Part shown: piece after piece, positions 10,001 through 17,708 of the stretch
Position numbering within the stretch: the stretch's first letter is position 1
Layout of the letters: each line of letters starts with the position of its first letter
Assembly (NCBI GenBank): GCA_947453715.1
Contig: CANGHX010000011.1
Coordinates: 1 to 33,077, forward strand
DNA length: 33,077 nt
Source: Flavobacteriales bacterium
Lineage (GTDB): Bacteria; Bacteroidota; Bacteroidia; Flavobacteriales_D; Crocinitomicaceae
Direction: 5' to 3'
Notes under the pieces: generated by a model
What the model was told of the DNA's origin: nothing
What the model saw: only the letters and a program-made list of their open reading frames with translations
Databases searched by the model: none
Position numbers and translations under genes: made by a program

Positions 10001-12213
10001 TGACGATACAATTCAGTAGAATAAAGGGCTAGAGTATTTGAAAGACCTTTATATACGCTTGATATAAAAGCAATAGAACCTGCGTCTACAGCATTTACAA
10101 AATTTTCTGAGTTAGAGTATTGAGTGTTAAAAATATCACCATTAAAACATGAATTTCCAATAACTATTGGATATTTGTTTAAGTTGTTCCAAGTATTTGG
10201 GTTATCTAAATTAATTTCAAAGCCACTTCCAGTTGGGGCAGAGTGACCAAAAAATGTCATTAATGATACTCCATTCTGAATTTTATCTTTTACATCATTT
10301 AGAACTTGAATATCTAAAGGTAAGGTTGATGATTTATACACTCTTTTTACATTTCCAGCATAATTAGCATTTTCAATTACATTTTCCATATCATTTAAAT
10401 AACCTTGAAATAAAGATTGTTGAGATGCGTCTTGACCACCAGCTAAATGGATAATTTGTTTTTGCCAATCTAAACCTGAAATATCATTGCAAAAAGTCGA
10501 GTCCTGTTGGAGATCATATGCTTTAATTTTTTTTAAATAATTTTTTAATTGTGCATTTGTAGTTACAGCAATTCTTCCTGTTGGTATAAGTGGGGCCCAA
10601 TTGTTTCCCTCTAATTTTGCAGTAATTGCAATGTCGCTATTTGGTTGACCGAAAGTAGGTATTAAATTTTGAGCATAATATGTTGTATTTTGTCTGAAAA
10701 TTTGAGCAGTTGAACTGTTTGCAGTTATATAACCAGAAGAAAGTGCTTTACCAAGCATAAATAATCCTACTGGTTTTACAGAAGTATTGTTATATATATA
10801 ATGAGCAAATCTTCTGATTCCGTTGATATGTTTATTAATTCCTCCTCCAAATTGTAGATACAATTCGTCTATATTTGCAAGTATTACATTGAAATGACCT
10901 CCAGCAACAGAATTTCTATAATCAGCATATTCTAATGAAGCCGAATCTAATTTTTGATGATAGATCATTAACAATGCAGCATCAGCATTAAAAGAAGGGT
11001 AGTTTGTAAATAAACCCGTTCCATTCACAGGTGTTAAAGTAGTCAAACTAGAAATAGTATTAAAGTTTTGATAAACTACTTTTTGTTCTTGATTTGAAGG
11101 ATTATTAGAAATTAATGTACTGTAGTAAGCTGTATTATTCGTTAAATTTATTTTTTTAGGACTATCGCCAAACACGAAAATGATCGGGTTATTATAATTA
11201 ACATTGGTAAAGTCTAATCGAATTTTAGATTCTATCGGGTTATTATTAATAGTAAAAATTGAAAAAGAACTATTTTCTAAACTAGGTGTTTTGGGGTATT
11301 TTATTGACCAATAGTTCAATGCTTGATAATCGGTTACCGCTCCTTGATCGTTAATCATCATCCATTTCAAACCTGTAGATCCATTACTTAGTTCTGAAAC
11401 AGGAAAAGTTGTATTAGAGTATATTTGCCTCCACCCAGTAACAATTTCATCATGAAGAACATAGTTATTTGAACCAATCTGCCAAATTGTATGGTGATTT
11501 CCATTGCCAGTATAGTTTGCATTCGATTTTGTAACTGATATTCCATTAAATATTGCATTTGGAGCATCGTTTCCAGTGTAAAGTGAACTCGTATTAGCTG
11601 ATAAATTTAATGTTGTACCAGAAGCATATTGACCTGAACCCCAACCTTCACCGGGCATGTAAAATGAACTTGATTCGTCATCTTCTCTTTGACCTTCGTT
11701 GAAAATGGATGAATAAGAGGTTTCAATTTTTTGCCATATAAAATTTGAGGGTGTGTAATTGTTGAAGTCAGTATCATTTTCAATTATAAATCTTGAGTTG
11801 TTGGTTGAATTATTCCACGTGAAAAAATATTGTAAAGTATCGTTGAATAAACTGTAAGCAGGATTTCCAATGTCTGTAGGGTTTTCATATAGTGTTGAGT
11901 CTAACCAGCCACTATTGCGTTCAGCAAAGAATAAAATATAGTCACCTGAATTTAAAGTGTCATCGCCTCCATCTTCAATATAAAGCGGAACCTCTTTTTC
12001 TTTTCCAAAAATTTGAAGATTTTTTGATGACAATGATGATATTGGAATTCCAGCATTTGATAGAGCAGTATAATCTAATTTGTAGATTCCTGTTTGAACA
12101 ATATTGAATTTGTAATATTTTTGATTGTATTGAATCCATTCGTTTCCATATGATTGAGAAATCGAATAGTGAGCAGTAAATAGAATAGTAATTAGTAGTA
12201 GAAATATTCTCAT
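7051..12213 (-). CDS. porU2: Type IX secretion C25-family sortase, PorU2-like
   Basis: Large secreted peptidase of family C25 (gingipain fold), like PorU-type sortases that cleave T9SS C-terminal signals at the cell surface. An N-terminal signal peptide ends near SISQ (residue 20). The catalytic pair is visible as His657 in FFGHSAP and Cys689 in GNSCFNGD, with the usual 32-residue separation. Beyond about residue 800 come long beta-rich Ig/CARDB-like stretches, a Cys-rich insert near residues 1110-1150 (CAVSTSGCGC, NNGCGSC), and a C-terminal FlgD-like or T9SS-type beta-sandwich with YPNPF and WDGTDNFGDKLANGVYLY. Length (1720) fits the PorU2 class rather than classical PorU (about 1100-1300). 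It starts 2 bases after the PorV-like gene, so the pair is one transcript. A role as an alternative sortase is inferred. Confidence 0.85.
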   Translation of the reverse strand: MRIFLLLITILFTAHYSISQSYGNEWIQYNQKYYKFNIVQTGIYKLDYTALSNAGIPISSLSSKNLQIFGKEKEVPLYIEDGGDDTLNSGDYILFFAERNSGWLDSTLYENPTDIGNPAYSLFNDTLQYFFTWNNSTNNSRFIIENDTDFNNYTPSNFIWQKIETSYSSIFNEGQREDDESSSFYMPGEGWGSGQYASGTTLNLSANTSSLYTGNDAPNAIFNGISVTKSNANYTGNGNHHTIWQIGSNNYVLHDEIVTGWRQIYSNTTFPVSELSNGSTGLKWMMINDQGAVTDYQALNYWSIKYPKTPSLENSSFSIFTINNNPIESKIRLDFTNVNYNNPIIFVFGDSPKKINLTNNTAYYSTLISNNPSNQEQKVVYQNFNTISSLTTLTPVNGTGLFTNYPSFNADAALLMIYHQKLDSASLEYADYRNSVAGGHFNVILANIDELYLQFGGGINKHINGIRRFAHYIYNNTSVKPVGLFMLGKALSSGYITANSSTAQIFRQNTTYYAQNLIPTFGQPNSDIAITAKLEGNNWAPLIPTGRIAVTTNAQLKNYLKKIKAYDLQQDSTFCNDISGLDWQKQIIHLAGGQDASQQSLFQGYLNDMENVIENANYAGNVKRVYKSSTLPLDIQVLNDVKDKIQNGVSLMTFFGHSAPTGSGFEINLDNPNTWNNLNKYPIVIGNSCFNGDIFNTQYSNSENFVNAVDAGSIAFISSVYKGLSNTLALYSTELYRQFSSENYGKTIGEQIQKNIVYLNSISSNLGLEATTSQMALNGDPMIKINSFPKPEIELTVENISFLPDVISLNTSNIEMDVIITNLGKAITDTFQLEVRRDFPLSSTDSIYTYKIPFLNYKDTVKLFFPLQANISSGLNTFYISADIPNFIPEQFDDNNNNQITKSLFINIDGILPVLPYDFAVVPNDSITLKASTINPIASINTYRFEIDTTDLFNSPEYRYALTTGPGGIQQVNPSEWKFVSNNNSAPLVCQDSTVYFWRVAINDINPTWIEQSFQYIPGKTGWGQDHFFQFKKNEFSGITYDRNLREKLFAPYLKEILCNNKTYINSQINFYINSMIQDYSVCQATPSIHVAVIDPYQLNAWGTYNCAVSTSGCGCTPINSNHQFGNANNGCGSCRTRFEKYFVFRQNSTSQLTAFKNMVLDSVPDGYYLLIYTPVSTQFGMWDTYLPSLYNTFHTLGSDSIIQGHNNEPFIFFCKKGDTTTVKEKFSNGLSDFSLKANLVGSINEGYETSTLIGPAQSWGNVYWKQDPLETNLAVDNDSTALKIKAFDISGILQFELDTLFTRNDSLINLNSIIPASLYPYIKLESHYIDRVLVSPSQTDRWHVLYTPLPEAALDNLNNYTWTPNKDTLEQGEKIRFAMDIKNIYNIDMDSLLVNYWIEDENHFKHPISYNRQDSLLVGETFRDTIEFTTAGLPGYNILWMEANPYTNGSQYITDQPEQQHFNNLLQLPFYVNREDKNPILDVTFDSRHILNGDIISPKSEILISLKDENPFLVMDNDSDTSLFALYLTDPTGTQKRIYFKDGNGNAIMQWTPANAQNKRFKINYPANFTKDGRYSILVQGSDRSGNLSGDLDYRISFEVIHVSTLTYLMNYPNPFSTKTKFVFTLTGTEVPDKILIQIMNVSGKVVKEITQDELGSIYIGKNITEYSWDGTDNFGDKLANGVYLYTVKAQINGQDIEHRSTEGDTYFKKEFGKIYIMR

Positions 12214-12215
12214 AT

Positions 12216-13322
12216 TTATTTAATGTTATTTGGCTTAACCAACTGTATTCTAAGTGAAATCACGTTAGAATATAAAGCAACAGAGGCATCACCGATATCC
12301 GTAAATGCGTAATCCAAACTAAAGTTCTTAATATTTAATCCAACTCCAATACTTGGTTGAAAGTTTAGTTTCTTTTGTTTATCAATTGTTTGAACATACT
12401 GAATATTTGAAATTCCAGCTCTGATCGCTACATATTTTTTGAAACCAAATGTCACACCCATATGTGGATCGATTGATAATACATTTGATTGAATTAAGGT
12501 ATTTCTGCGACCATCAGTGGATAGATCAAAATTTATTTCAGTTGTATTGTAAAATCCTTTTTTTCCTAGTTCAAATCTACGGTATCCACCGAAAATAAAT
12601 TTCGGTAATGTTAATTCTAATCCGTTTTGAGGAATGTCATTTCCAGTTTGAGTGAACACTTCTTTTGTTTGAGAATCTAATGTGAAAATCCAAGCATTAA
12701 ACGTCGAAGTAATATCTCTAGCCATTACTCCAAATTTCCATTTGTTGTCAATTTGATATTGGATTCCTCCATCTAAACCAAAACCCCATGACTTTGCGAA
12801 ATCGCCTACTTTTCTATGAATAATTTTAAAACTACCGCCGACACTCAAGCCTTTAACCTTGAGTTTTCTAGCATATGAAAATAAAAAAGCGTAATCCGCT
12901 GCTGAAAAAGAAGTTATTTTTGAGTAATTAATATTTCCTTGTTGATCAATTAATTGAGTTGTATTTGGAATGTTGTCTACGGCAAAACGAATGGCTGACA
13001 TACCTACAGTACTATTGCTGTCAATCGAATGGGCTAAACCTAAATAATCATATTTTGCAATCCCTGCAAAGTATTCTGAGTGCATTAATCCAACATCCAA
13101 CCATTTATCAACTTTAGTTAATCCAGCTGGATTCCAATAGCCTGAATTGACATTTCCAGTTTGAGCAACATTAGCATTTCCAACACCTAAAGCGTCTGCA
13201 CCGATTCCAATTGATAAAAATTCATTCGAATATTTGGGCGCAACCTTATCATTTTGTGAAAAAGCCACAAAACTGAAGCAAAAGAACAGAATAGTAAGTG
13301 AAAATAAAGTTAATTTGTACAT
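12216..13322 (-). CDS. PorV/PorQ-family outer-membrane beta-barrel protein
   Basis: Predicted outer-membrane barrel of the PorV/PorQ type, which in the type IX system shuttles or anchors substrates with the PorU sortase. Diagnostic features are the N-terminal FLSIGIGADALGVGNANVA and GYWNPAGL motifs, alternating beta-strand pattern throughout, and a barrel-like C-terminus. I place the start at the ATG at 13322, because this gives a normal signal peptide (MYKLTLFSLTILFFCFSFVAFSQ, cut into MYKLTLFSLTILFF and CFSFVAFSQ). The frame is open back to 13385, but that would put 21 charged residues in front of the signal peptide. The gene leads directly into the PorU2-like gene with a 2-base gap, suggesting that the two proteins work as a pair. 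Confidence 0.85.
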   Translation of the reverse strand: MYKLTLFSLTILFFCFSFVAFSQNDKVAPKYSNEFLSIGIGADALGVGNANVAQTGNVNSGYWNPAGLTKVDKWLDVGLMHSEYFAGIAKYDYLGLAHSIDSNSTVGMSAIRFAVDNIPNTTQLIDQQGNINYSKITSFSAADYAFLFSYARKLKVKGLSVGGSFKIIHRKVGDFAKSWGFGLDGGIQYQIDNKWKFGVMARDITSTFNAWIFTLDSQTKEVFTQTGNDIPQNGLELTLPKFIFGGYRRFELGKKGFYNTTEINFDLSTDGRRNTLIQSNVLSIDPHMGVTFGFKKYVAIRAGISNIQYVQTIDKQKKLNFQPSIGVGLNIKNFSLDYAFTDIGDASVALYSNVISLRIQLVKPNNIK

Positions 13323-13462
13323 TTTAAAATCTTTTTTGTCTCTCAATAACAAAGTTTTTAAGAAAAAATTGTGTTCTTTGTTCAATTGTTTATGTAATAG
13401 TAGACGTAAAAATATAGAAATAGTACGAAAACTTAGTTAGAATTTTTTAAAATATTAATAAA

Positions 13463-14308
13463 ATGTTTAACATTCCAAATATTGTAACAGCTTCAAATTT
13501 ACTTTCAGGTATAATTTCAATCATTTTATCACTTTCAGGAAGGATAGATTTAGCTCCGTTTGCAATTTACTTAGGTGCTGTTTTTGATTTTTTTGATGGA
13601 TTTTTGGCTAGAAAACTTAAAAAAACAGGAGAATTAGGAAAGCAATTAGATTCCTTGGCTGATATGGTGACTTTTGGAGTTGCCCCTGGTGTTTTTATGT
13701 TGGTAGTAATTGTGATTTCTATAGATTTAATTTCAAATGCTGGTTCTGAAATAATAATTAATAATTTTCCGGAATACGTGAATTATGTTTTGACAAATTG
13801 GAAAAATGCAGTATTTTTTAATGTTCCTAATGATTTTGATTCAATTTTAAAATATTTACCTTTTATTGCGTTGTTTATTCCTTTTATGTCAATGTTTAGG
13901 TTGGCTAAATTTAATATAGATTTACGTCAAACAGAATCTTTTATAGGGTTGAATACTCCAGCTAATACAATATTTTTCACAACTTTCCCATTGGTTTTAG
14001 CAACTGAATATGGTATTGATTTTTATAAAGATAATTTAGTTTTTTATATGTTTCAACCATCTTTTTTGGTTCCTTTGATAGGTTGTATGTCAATGATGTT
14101 AGTTTCTGAATTACCAATGTTTTCGCTGAAATTCAAACATTTTAAATGGAAAGGGAATCAATTGAGATTTATATTCTTAATAAGTTGTGGATTATTAATT
14201 TCATTTTTATTGGTTTGGTCTATTGCATTAATTGTACTTTTGTACATGATTTTATCATTAATAGAAAATAAGTTTTTAAATAATATACAAAATGAAGTTC
14301 AAAGCTGA
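13463..14308 (+). CDS. pssA: CDP-diacylglycerol--serine O-phosphatidyltransferase
   Basis: Membrane enzyme making phosphatidylserine from CDP-diacylglycerol and serine, the route to phosphatidylethanolamine. The CDP-alcohol phosphotransferase signature DGxxAR-x8-GxxxDxxxD is complete: Asp45, Gly46, Ala49, Arg50, Gly59, Asp63, Asp67. About seven to eight hydrophobic segments are visible, including residues 8-25, 72-90 and 128-145 and two near the C-terminus. At 281 residues it is somewhat longer than many PssA proteins because of a loop at about 90-125. The subclass II phosphatidylserine synthase assignment is by motif and phylum context; another CDP-alcohol transferase is the alternative. It overlaps purS by 17 bases. 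Confidence 0.88.
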   Translation: MFNIPNIVTASNLLSGIISIILSLSGRIDLAPFAIYLGAVFDFFDGFLARKLKKTGELGKQLDSLADMVTFGVAPGVFMLVVIVISIDLISNAGSEIIINNFPEYVNYVLTNWKNAVFFNVPNDFDSILKYLPFIALFIPFMSMFRLAKFNIDLRQTESFIGLNTPANTIFFTTFPLVLATEYGIDFYKDNLVFYMFQPSFLVPLIGCMSMMLVSELPMFSLKFKHFKWKGNQLRFIFLISCGLLISFLLVWSIALIVLLYMILSLIENKFLNNIQNEVQS

Positions 14309-14543
14309 AATTGATGTAATGCCGTTAGATGCATTGTTAGACCCACAAGGAAAAGCAGTTACAAATAGTATGAGTAACATTGGTTTACCGGAAATTAGTG
14401 GTGTGCGAATTGGTAGACATATCCGTTTATTTGTTGAAGCTGCATCTAAAACTGAAGCTGAACAAAAAGTAGAAGAGTCTTGTAAAAAATTACTTTCTAA
14501 TCAAATCATGGAAAGTTATGTGTATTCTGTTGTAGAAGCATAA
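14292..14543 (+). CDS. purS: Phosphoribosylformylglycinamidine synthase, PurS subunit
   Basis: Small subunit that bridges PurL and PurQ in the three-part FGAM synthase of purine synthesis. The 83 residues match PurS along the whole length: KFKAEIDVMPLDALLDPQGK, SNIGLPEISGVRIGRHIRL, and a C-terminal ESYVYSVVEA. Having PurS implies the host uses the small-PurL/PurQ form rather than the fused large PurL. Neither partner gene is in this window. The start at ATG 14292 lies inside the pssA coding sequence (17-base overlap), so translation is probably coupled to a gene from an unrelated pathway. Confidence 0.92.
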   Translation: MKFKAEIDVMPLDALLDPQGKAVTNSMSNIGLPEISGVRIGRHIRLFVEAASKTEAEQKVEESCKKLLSNQIMESYVYSVVEA

Positions 14544-14563
14544 TAAAATTTTTTAAATGTTTT

Positions 14564-14598
14564 AAATGGATTTACTAATTTTAGTGAATCCATTTTTT
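14564..14598 (+). terminator. Rho-independent terminator after purS, abutting the aldehyde dehydrogenase start
   Basis: A 13-bp stem (14564-14576 with 14583-14595, one G-T wobble) encloses a 6-base loop and is followed by a T-run to 14598. It ends only 5 bases before the next ATG at 14604. Confidence 0.8.
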
Positions 14599-14603
14599 GT
14601 TTT

Positions 14604-16112
14604 ATGAATATAGGAAATAGAATAGGTTATCAAGTCTTGTCTAATGATGAACATAGGTTTCAAACGTTTAATCCACGATTAAATTCACTCAATAAAGGTT
14701 TTATTTATGCTGCATCTGAAGCGGAAATCGAGTTGGCTTTAGAATTAGCAGAACTTTCGTTTCATGAATATAATCATATTTCAGGATGTGAAAAATCAAA
14801 GTTTTTCATTGAAATTGTTCGTCTAATTGAATGTCATGAAACAGAGCTATTTGATTTGTATTGTTCAGAATCAGGCTTAGAAAAAGAAAGAGCCATTGTT
14901 GAACTTACAAGAACGAAAAATCAAATATTAAATTTCGCCAAGTTAATAGGAACAGATGAATGGAGATATTGTTCAACTGAAATGGCTGATTTAAATAGAA
15001 CACCAACAAAGCCTAAATTAGTAAAAGGATTATTTCCTTTAGGTCCCGTTGTTGTTTTTGGGGCTAGTAATTTCCCATTTGCTTACTCAACAATTGGCGG
15101 TGATTCAATATCTGCTTTAGCTGCAGGTTGTCCAGTAATTGTTAAGTCTCATCCTTTTCATGCTCAAACGGGTGATTTAATGGCTAAAATTGTTTTGGAA
15201 GCAGCATCTAATTCAGGGATGCCAGAAGGAATTTTTTCAAATTTGAATTCTGATGATTATTCCTTAGCTGAAAAATTGGTCTTAGATTCAAGAATTAAGG
15301 CTATTGGATTCACCGGAAGTATCAATGGTGGGAAAGCAATAATGAATTTAGCTCAAAAGAGACAGGTCCCAATTCCTGTTTTTGCTGAAATGGGAAGTTC
15401 AAATCCTGTTATAGTTTTTCCTTCAATTTTTGAAATTTCGGTTGGAAAATGGGTTTCAAATTTGGCTTTATCAATAACAAATAGTGGTGGGCAGTTTTGC
15501 ACGAAACCTGGTTTAATTTTTATATTAAACAATGAAAAGTCGGAAGATTTTATTCAGCAATTAAAAAGTGAAGTATTATCAAAAGATTTTCAATGTTTAC
15601 TGCATCCATCTATTTTAAGAAGTTATGAAAAACAACTGGCTGAAAGAGGAACAATCATTACCACTTTTGAAAAAAAAGGAGAAAAGCTGGCTAATTTTGC
15701 AAATCCTGCAATAGGTATTTGTAATTCTGATGTTTTTTTAGAAAATGAAATTCTAGCGGATGAAGTTTTTGGTCCTTTCTCACTTATCGTCAAATGTGAT
15801 TCACTGCTAGAATTAATAGATTGTATTAATTTTTTAAAAGGGCAGCTTACAGGTACAATTTTGAGTGATTTAACTGAAGAGGTAGTAAGTTCAAATCTTC
15901 TAGAGCAACTTAGGTCTAAAGTAGGCAGAATGATTTTTAATGGAGTACCCACAGGTGTAGAGGTTGTTCAATCAATGCAGCATGGTGGTCCGTTTCCCTC
16001 ATCTTCTGATGGTCAATCAACAGCTGTTGGTTTAGATGCAATAAAAAGGTTTGTTCGACCGTTATGTTTTCAGAATTATCCAGAAGAATTACTTCCCGAT
16101 TTTTTGAAATAA
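14604..16112 (+). CDS. Aldehyde dehydrogenase, 2-oxoglutarate-semialdehyde dehydrogenase-like
   Basis: NAD(P)-dependent aldehyde dehydrogenase resembling the KGSADH group (2,5-dioxovalerate dehydrogenase), which oxidises 2-oxoglutarate semialdehyde to 2-oxoglutarate in sugar-acid or hydroxyproline breakdown. The catalytic Cys299 lies in GGQFCTKPG and Glu262 in FAEMGSSNPV, both in the form typical of this group. FGASNFPFAYS near residue 153 and IGFTGSINGGK near 233 form the cofactor region. Length (502) is normal. No other gene of a sugar-acid or hydroxyproline pathway is nearby, so the substrate is inferred. The start at 14604 fits the family N-terminus, but a terminator hairpin occupies the leader and no promoter matching TAnnTTTG is seen. 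Confidence 0.85.
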   Translation: MNIGNRIGYQVLSNDEHRFQTFNPRLNSLNKGFIYAASEAEIELALELAELSFHEYNHISGCEKSKFFIEIVRLIECHETELFDLYCSESGLEKERAIVELTRTKNQILNFAKLIGTDEWRYCSTEMADLNRTPTKPKLVKGLFPLGPVVVFGASNFPFAYSTIGGDSISALAAGCPVIVKSHPFHAQTGDLMAKIVLEAASNSGMPEGIFSNLNSDDYSLAEKLVLDSRIKAIGFTGSINGGKAIMNLAQKRQVPIPVFAEMGSSNPVIVFPSIFEISVGKWVSNLALSITNSGGQFCTKPGLIFILNNEKSEDFIQQLKSEVLSKDFQCLLHPSILRSYEKQLAERGTIITTFEKKGEKLANFANPAIGICNSDVFLENEILADEVFGPFSLIVKCDSLLELIDCINFLKGQLTGTILSDLTEEVVSSNLLEQLRSKVGRMIFNGVPTGVEVVQSMQHGGPFPSSSDGQSTAVGLDAIKRFVRPLCFQNYPEELLPDFLK

Positions 16113-16165
16113 TTAGTTATTTATAGATGTGCACACAAAATTTTATAAAAAAAACAAGAATTAAA

Positions 16166-16198
16166 TTGAGTATAGATTGAAATCTATGTCTAAATTTG
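16166..16198 (+). promoter_or_regulatory. Promoter of the coiled-coil protein/RRM pair
   Basis: TTG at 16166-16168 and TAAATTTG at 16191-16198 (exact TAnnTTTG) are separated by 22 bases. The -7 box lies 31 bases before the ATG at 16230. Confidence 0.65.
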
Positions 16199-16229
16199 TA
16201 CAATTATTAGGATTCAAAAATTAAAGAGT

Positions 16230-17198
16230 ATGTCAGAACAAATAGAAAAACCAAAAAGTAACAATGCTGCATTTATGGCAATTATTTTATTGTTACTTAT
16301 AGGAATGGGTGCAATGGCGTATTTATGGTCTTCAAAAAAATCAGAATTAAATGATTGTAGTAATGCAAATACATCATTAAAAGCTGATATGGACGGAATG
16401 AATCAAATGATGGAAGGTTATGTTGGGAACATGTCTAATGATTTAAAGAAGGATTTCCAAAGTATGTTAGATACTTATGACGCATTAAAAGAAAAAGATG
16501 CAAGTAAGGCTGATAGCATTAATATGCAAAAAGAAAAAATTCTTGGTTTGATGAATGATTTGGATCAAGCGAAACGTAGTGGAAGATTAACAGCAAGAAC
16601 AATTGCTCAATTGAGACGTGAAAACGAAACACTTCGAAATATTATGAAAAGTTATGTTGTTCAAATTGATTCTTTGAATACTTTAAATATTAAATTACAT
16701 TCAGATTTAGATCAAACTACAAATCAATTGAATACGACAACTGCTGAAAAAGAAGAGTATAAAAAAGAAGCAGAACAAAATGCTGAATTAGTTAAAAAAG
16801 GATCTAAACTTCAAGCTTTGTCTATTACGACTACAGGTTTGAGAATGAAGTTGAATAATATGCCTGAAGCAACAAATAAGGCTAGAAATTGTGTTCAGAT
16901 AAAATCTAGTTTCACAATATCTGAAAACACGATTACATCTTCAGGTAAGAAAACAGTTTATCTTCAGATTATTGATCCAGATGGAAAAACGTTACAAGCT
17001 CGTTCAAGTAATACATTTCAAACAGATGCTGGAGCTATTGCTTATTCAGATAAAAAAGACATTGACTATCAAAATACTAGTATTGATATGTCTATTTTCT
17101 ATGACTTGCAGGGAGTAGAAGCATTAAAAGGAAATTACAAGGTAAAAGTGTACTGTGAAGGAATGCAGATAGGTTCTGATAGTTTTACACTTAAGTAA
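16230..17198 (+). CDS. Membrane-anchored coiled-coil protein of unknown function
   Basis: I do not recognise a named family. There is one hydrophobic segment at about residues 14-32 (AAFMAIILLLLIGMGAMAY) near the N-terminus. A Lys/Glu/Asn/Gln-rich helical region with coiled-coil character runs from about 35 to 190. The C-terminal domain (about 195-322) has a beta-strand pattern with SSFTISENTITSSGKKTVYL, DPDGKTL and a final GNYKVKVYCEGMQIGSDSF. The shape suggests an N-in inner-membrane anchor, a periplasmic stalk and a globular tip. It has a good promoter and is followed after 27 bases by the RNA-binding protein gene, so the two are probably co-transcribed, but a shared function is not evident. 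Confidence 0.75.
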   Translation: MSEQIEKPKSNNAAFMAIILLLLIGMGAMAYLWSSKKSELNDCSNANTSLKADMDGMNQMMEGYVGNMSNDLKKDFQSMLDTYDALKEKDASKADSINMQKEKILGLMNDLDQAKRSGRLTARTIAQLRRENETLRNIMKSYVVQIDSLNTLNIKLHSDLDQTTNQLNTTTAEKEEYKKEAEQNAELVKKGSKLQALSITTTGLRMKLNNMPEATNKARNCVQIKSSFTISENTITSSGKKTVYLQIIDPDGKTLQARSSNTFQTDAGAIAYSDKKDIDYQNTSIDMSIFYDLQGVEALKGNYKVKVYCEGMQIGSDSFTLK

Positions 17199-17225
17199 TC
17201 GTAAAAAAAAATAAAATTTAGGTTA

Positions 17226-17618
17226 ATGGTTAATTTGTTTATTGCAAATCTTGATTGGGAAATTACTTCTGAGGATTTGATGGCTACTTTTTCATCTTTT
17301 GGAACAGTAACGTATGCACATGTAGTGTATGATAATGCAACAAAAAAATCCAAAGGGTTTGGGTATGTTGAGATGGACGATACAGATCATGCCATTAATG
17401 CAATCAATGCATTGAATGGATTTGAAATAAATGGTCGTAAATTAGATGTGAAAATTGCATCACCAAAAACAAATAGGCCTATTAAAAAGCCTGAAGCTGC
17501 AAAAGATAAAAAACCATTTGTAAAAAATAACAACTTTAATAAAGGTCCTAGAGAGGGTGGGGGAAATAGAAGTTTTTCAAAACCTTATAACAATCGTAAA
17601 GATGAAGGGTCTAAGTAA
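17226..17618 (+). CDS. RRM-domain RNA-binding protein
   Basis: Single RNA-recognition-motif protein of 130 residues. RNP2 is LFIANL (4-9) and RNP1 is KGFGYVEM (43-50), with the aromatic residues at Phe5, Phe45 and Tyr47 in the RNA-stacking positions. Residues about 80-130 are a disordered Lys/Asn/Gly/Arg-rich tail (NNFNKGPREGGGNRSF) expected to add non-specific RNA binding. Small RRM proteins of this design are common in Bacteroidota and may act as RNA chaperones. The gene ends at a clear terminator. Confidence 0.92.
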   Translation: MVNLFIANLDWEITSEDLMATFSSFGTVTYAHVVYDNATKKSKGFGYVEMDDTDHAINAINALNGFEINGRKLDVKIASPKTNRPIKKPEAAKDKKPFVKNNNFNKGPREGGGNRSFSKPYNNRKDEGSK

Positions 17619-17637
17619 TTGAAATGAAATTTAGAAG

Positions 17638-17668
17638 AAAAGGGAAGCTGTATGTTTCCCTTTTTTTT
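17638..17668 (+). terminator. Rho-independent terminator after the RRM gene
   Basis: A 9-bp stem (17638-17646 with 17656-17664) containing GGG/CCC has a 9-base loop and runs into eight consecutive T residues (17661-17668). It lies 20 bases past the RRM stop codon. Confidence 0.85.
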
Positions 17669-17684
17669 GTCGTAGAATTAATTA

Positions 17685-17692
17685 TATATTTG
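17685..17692 (+). promoter_or_regulatory. -7 box of the crotonase gene
   Basis: TATATTTG is an exact TAnnTTTG, 17 bases before the ATG at 17709. The nearest TTG (17667-17669) lies at the end of the preceding terminator T-run and gives only a 15-base spacer, so the -33 element is doubtful. Confidence 0.5.
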
Positions 17693-17708
17693 CATTCAAA
17701 AAAAAGAT

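Noticed and set aside
13323-13385. N-terminal extension of the PorV-like gene to an upstream ATG
   Set aside because: It would place 21 mostly polar residues before a clear signal peptide starting at 13322.
15623-15952. Open frame of 109 codons antisense to the aldehyde dehydrogenase
   Set aside because: It lies fully within a well-conserved gene, has a Ser/Lys/Pro-rich composition typical of a mirror frame, and shows no promoter or recognisable motif.
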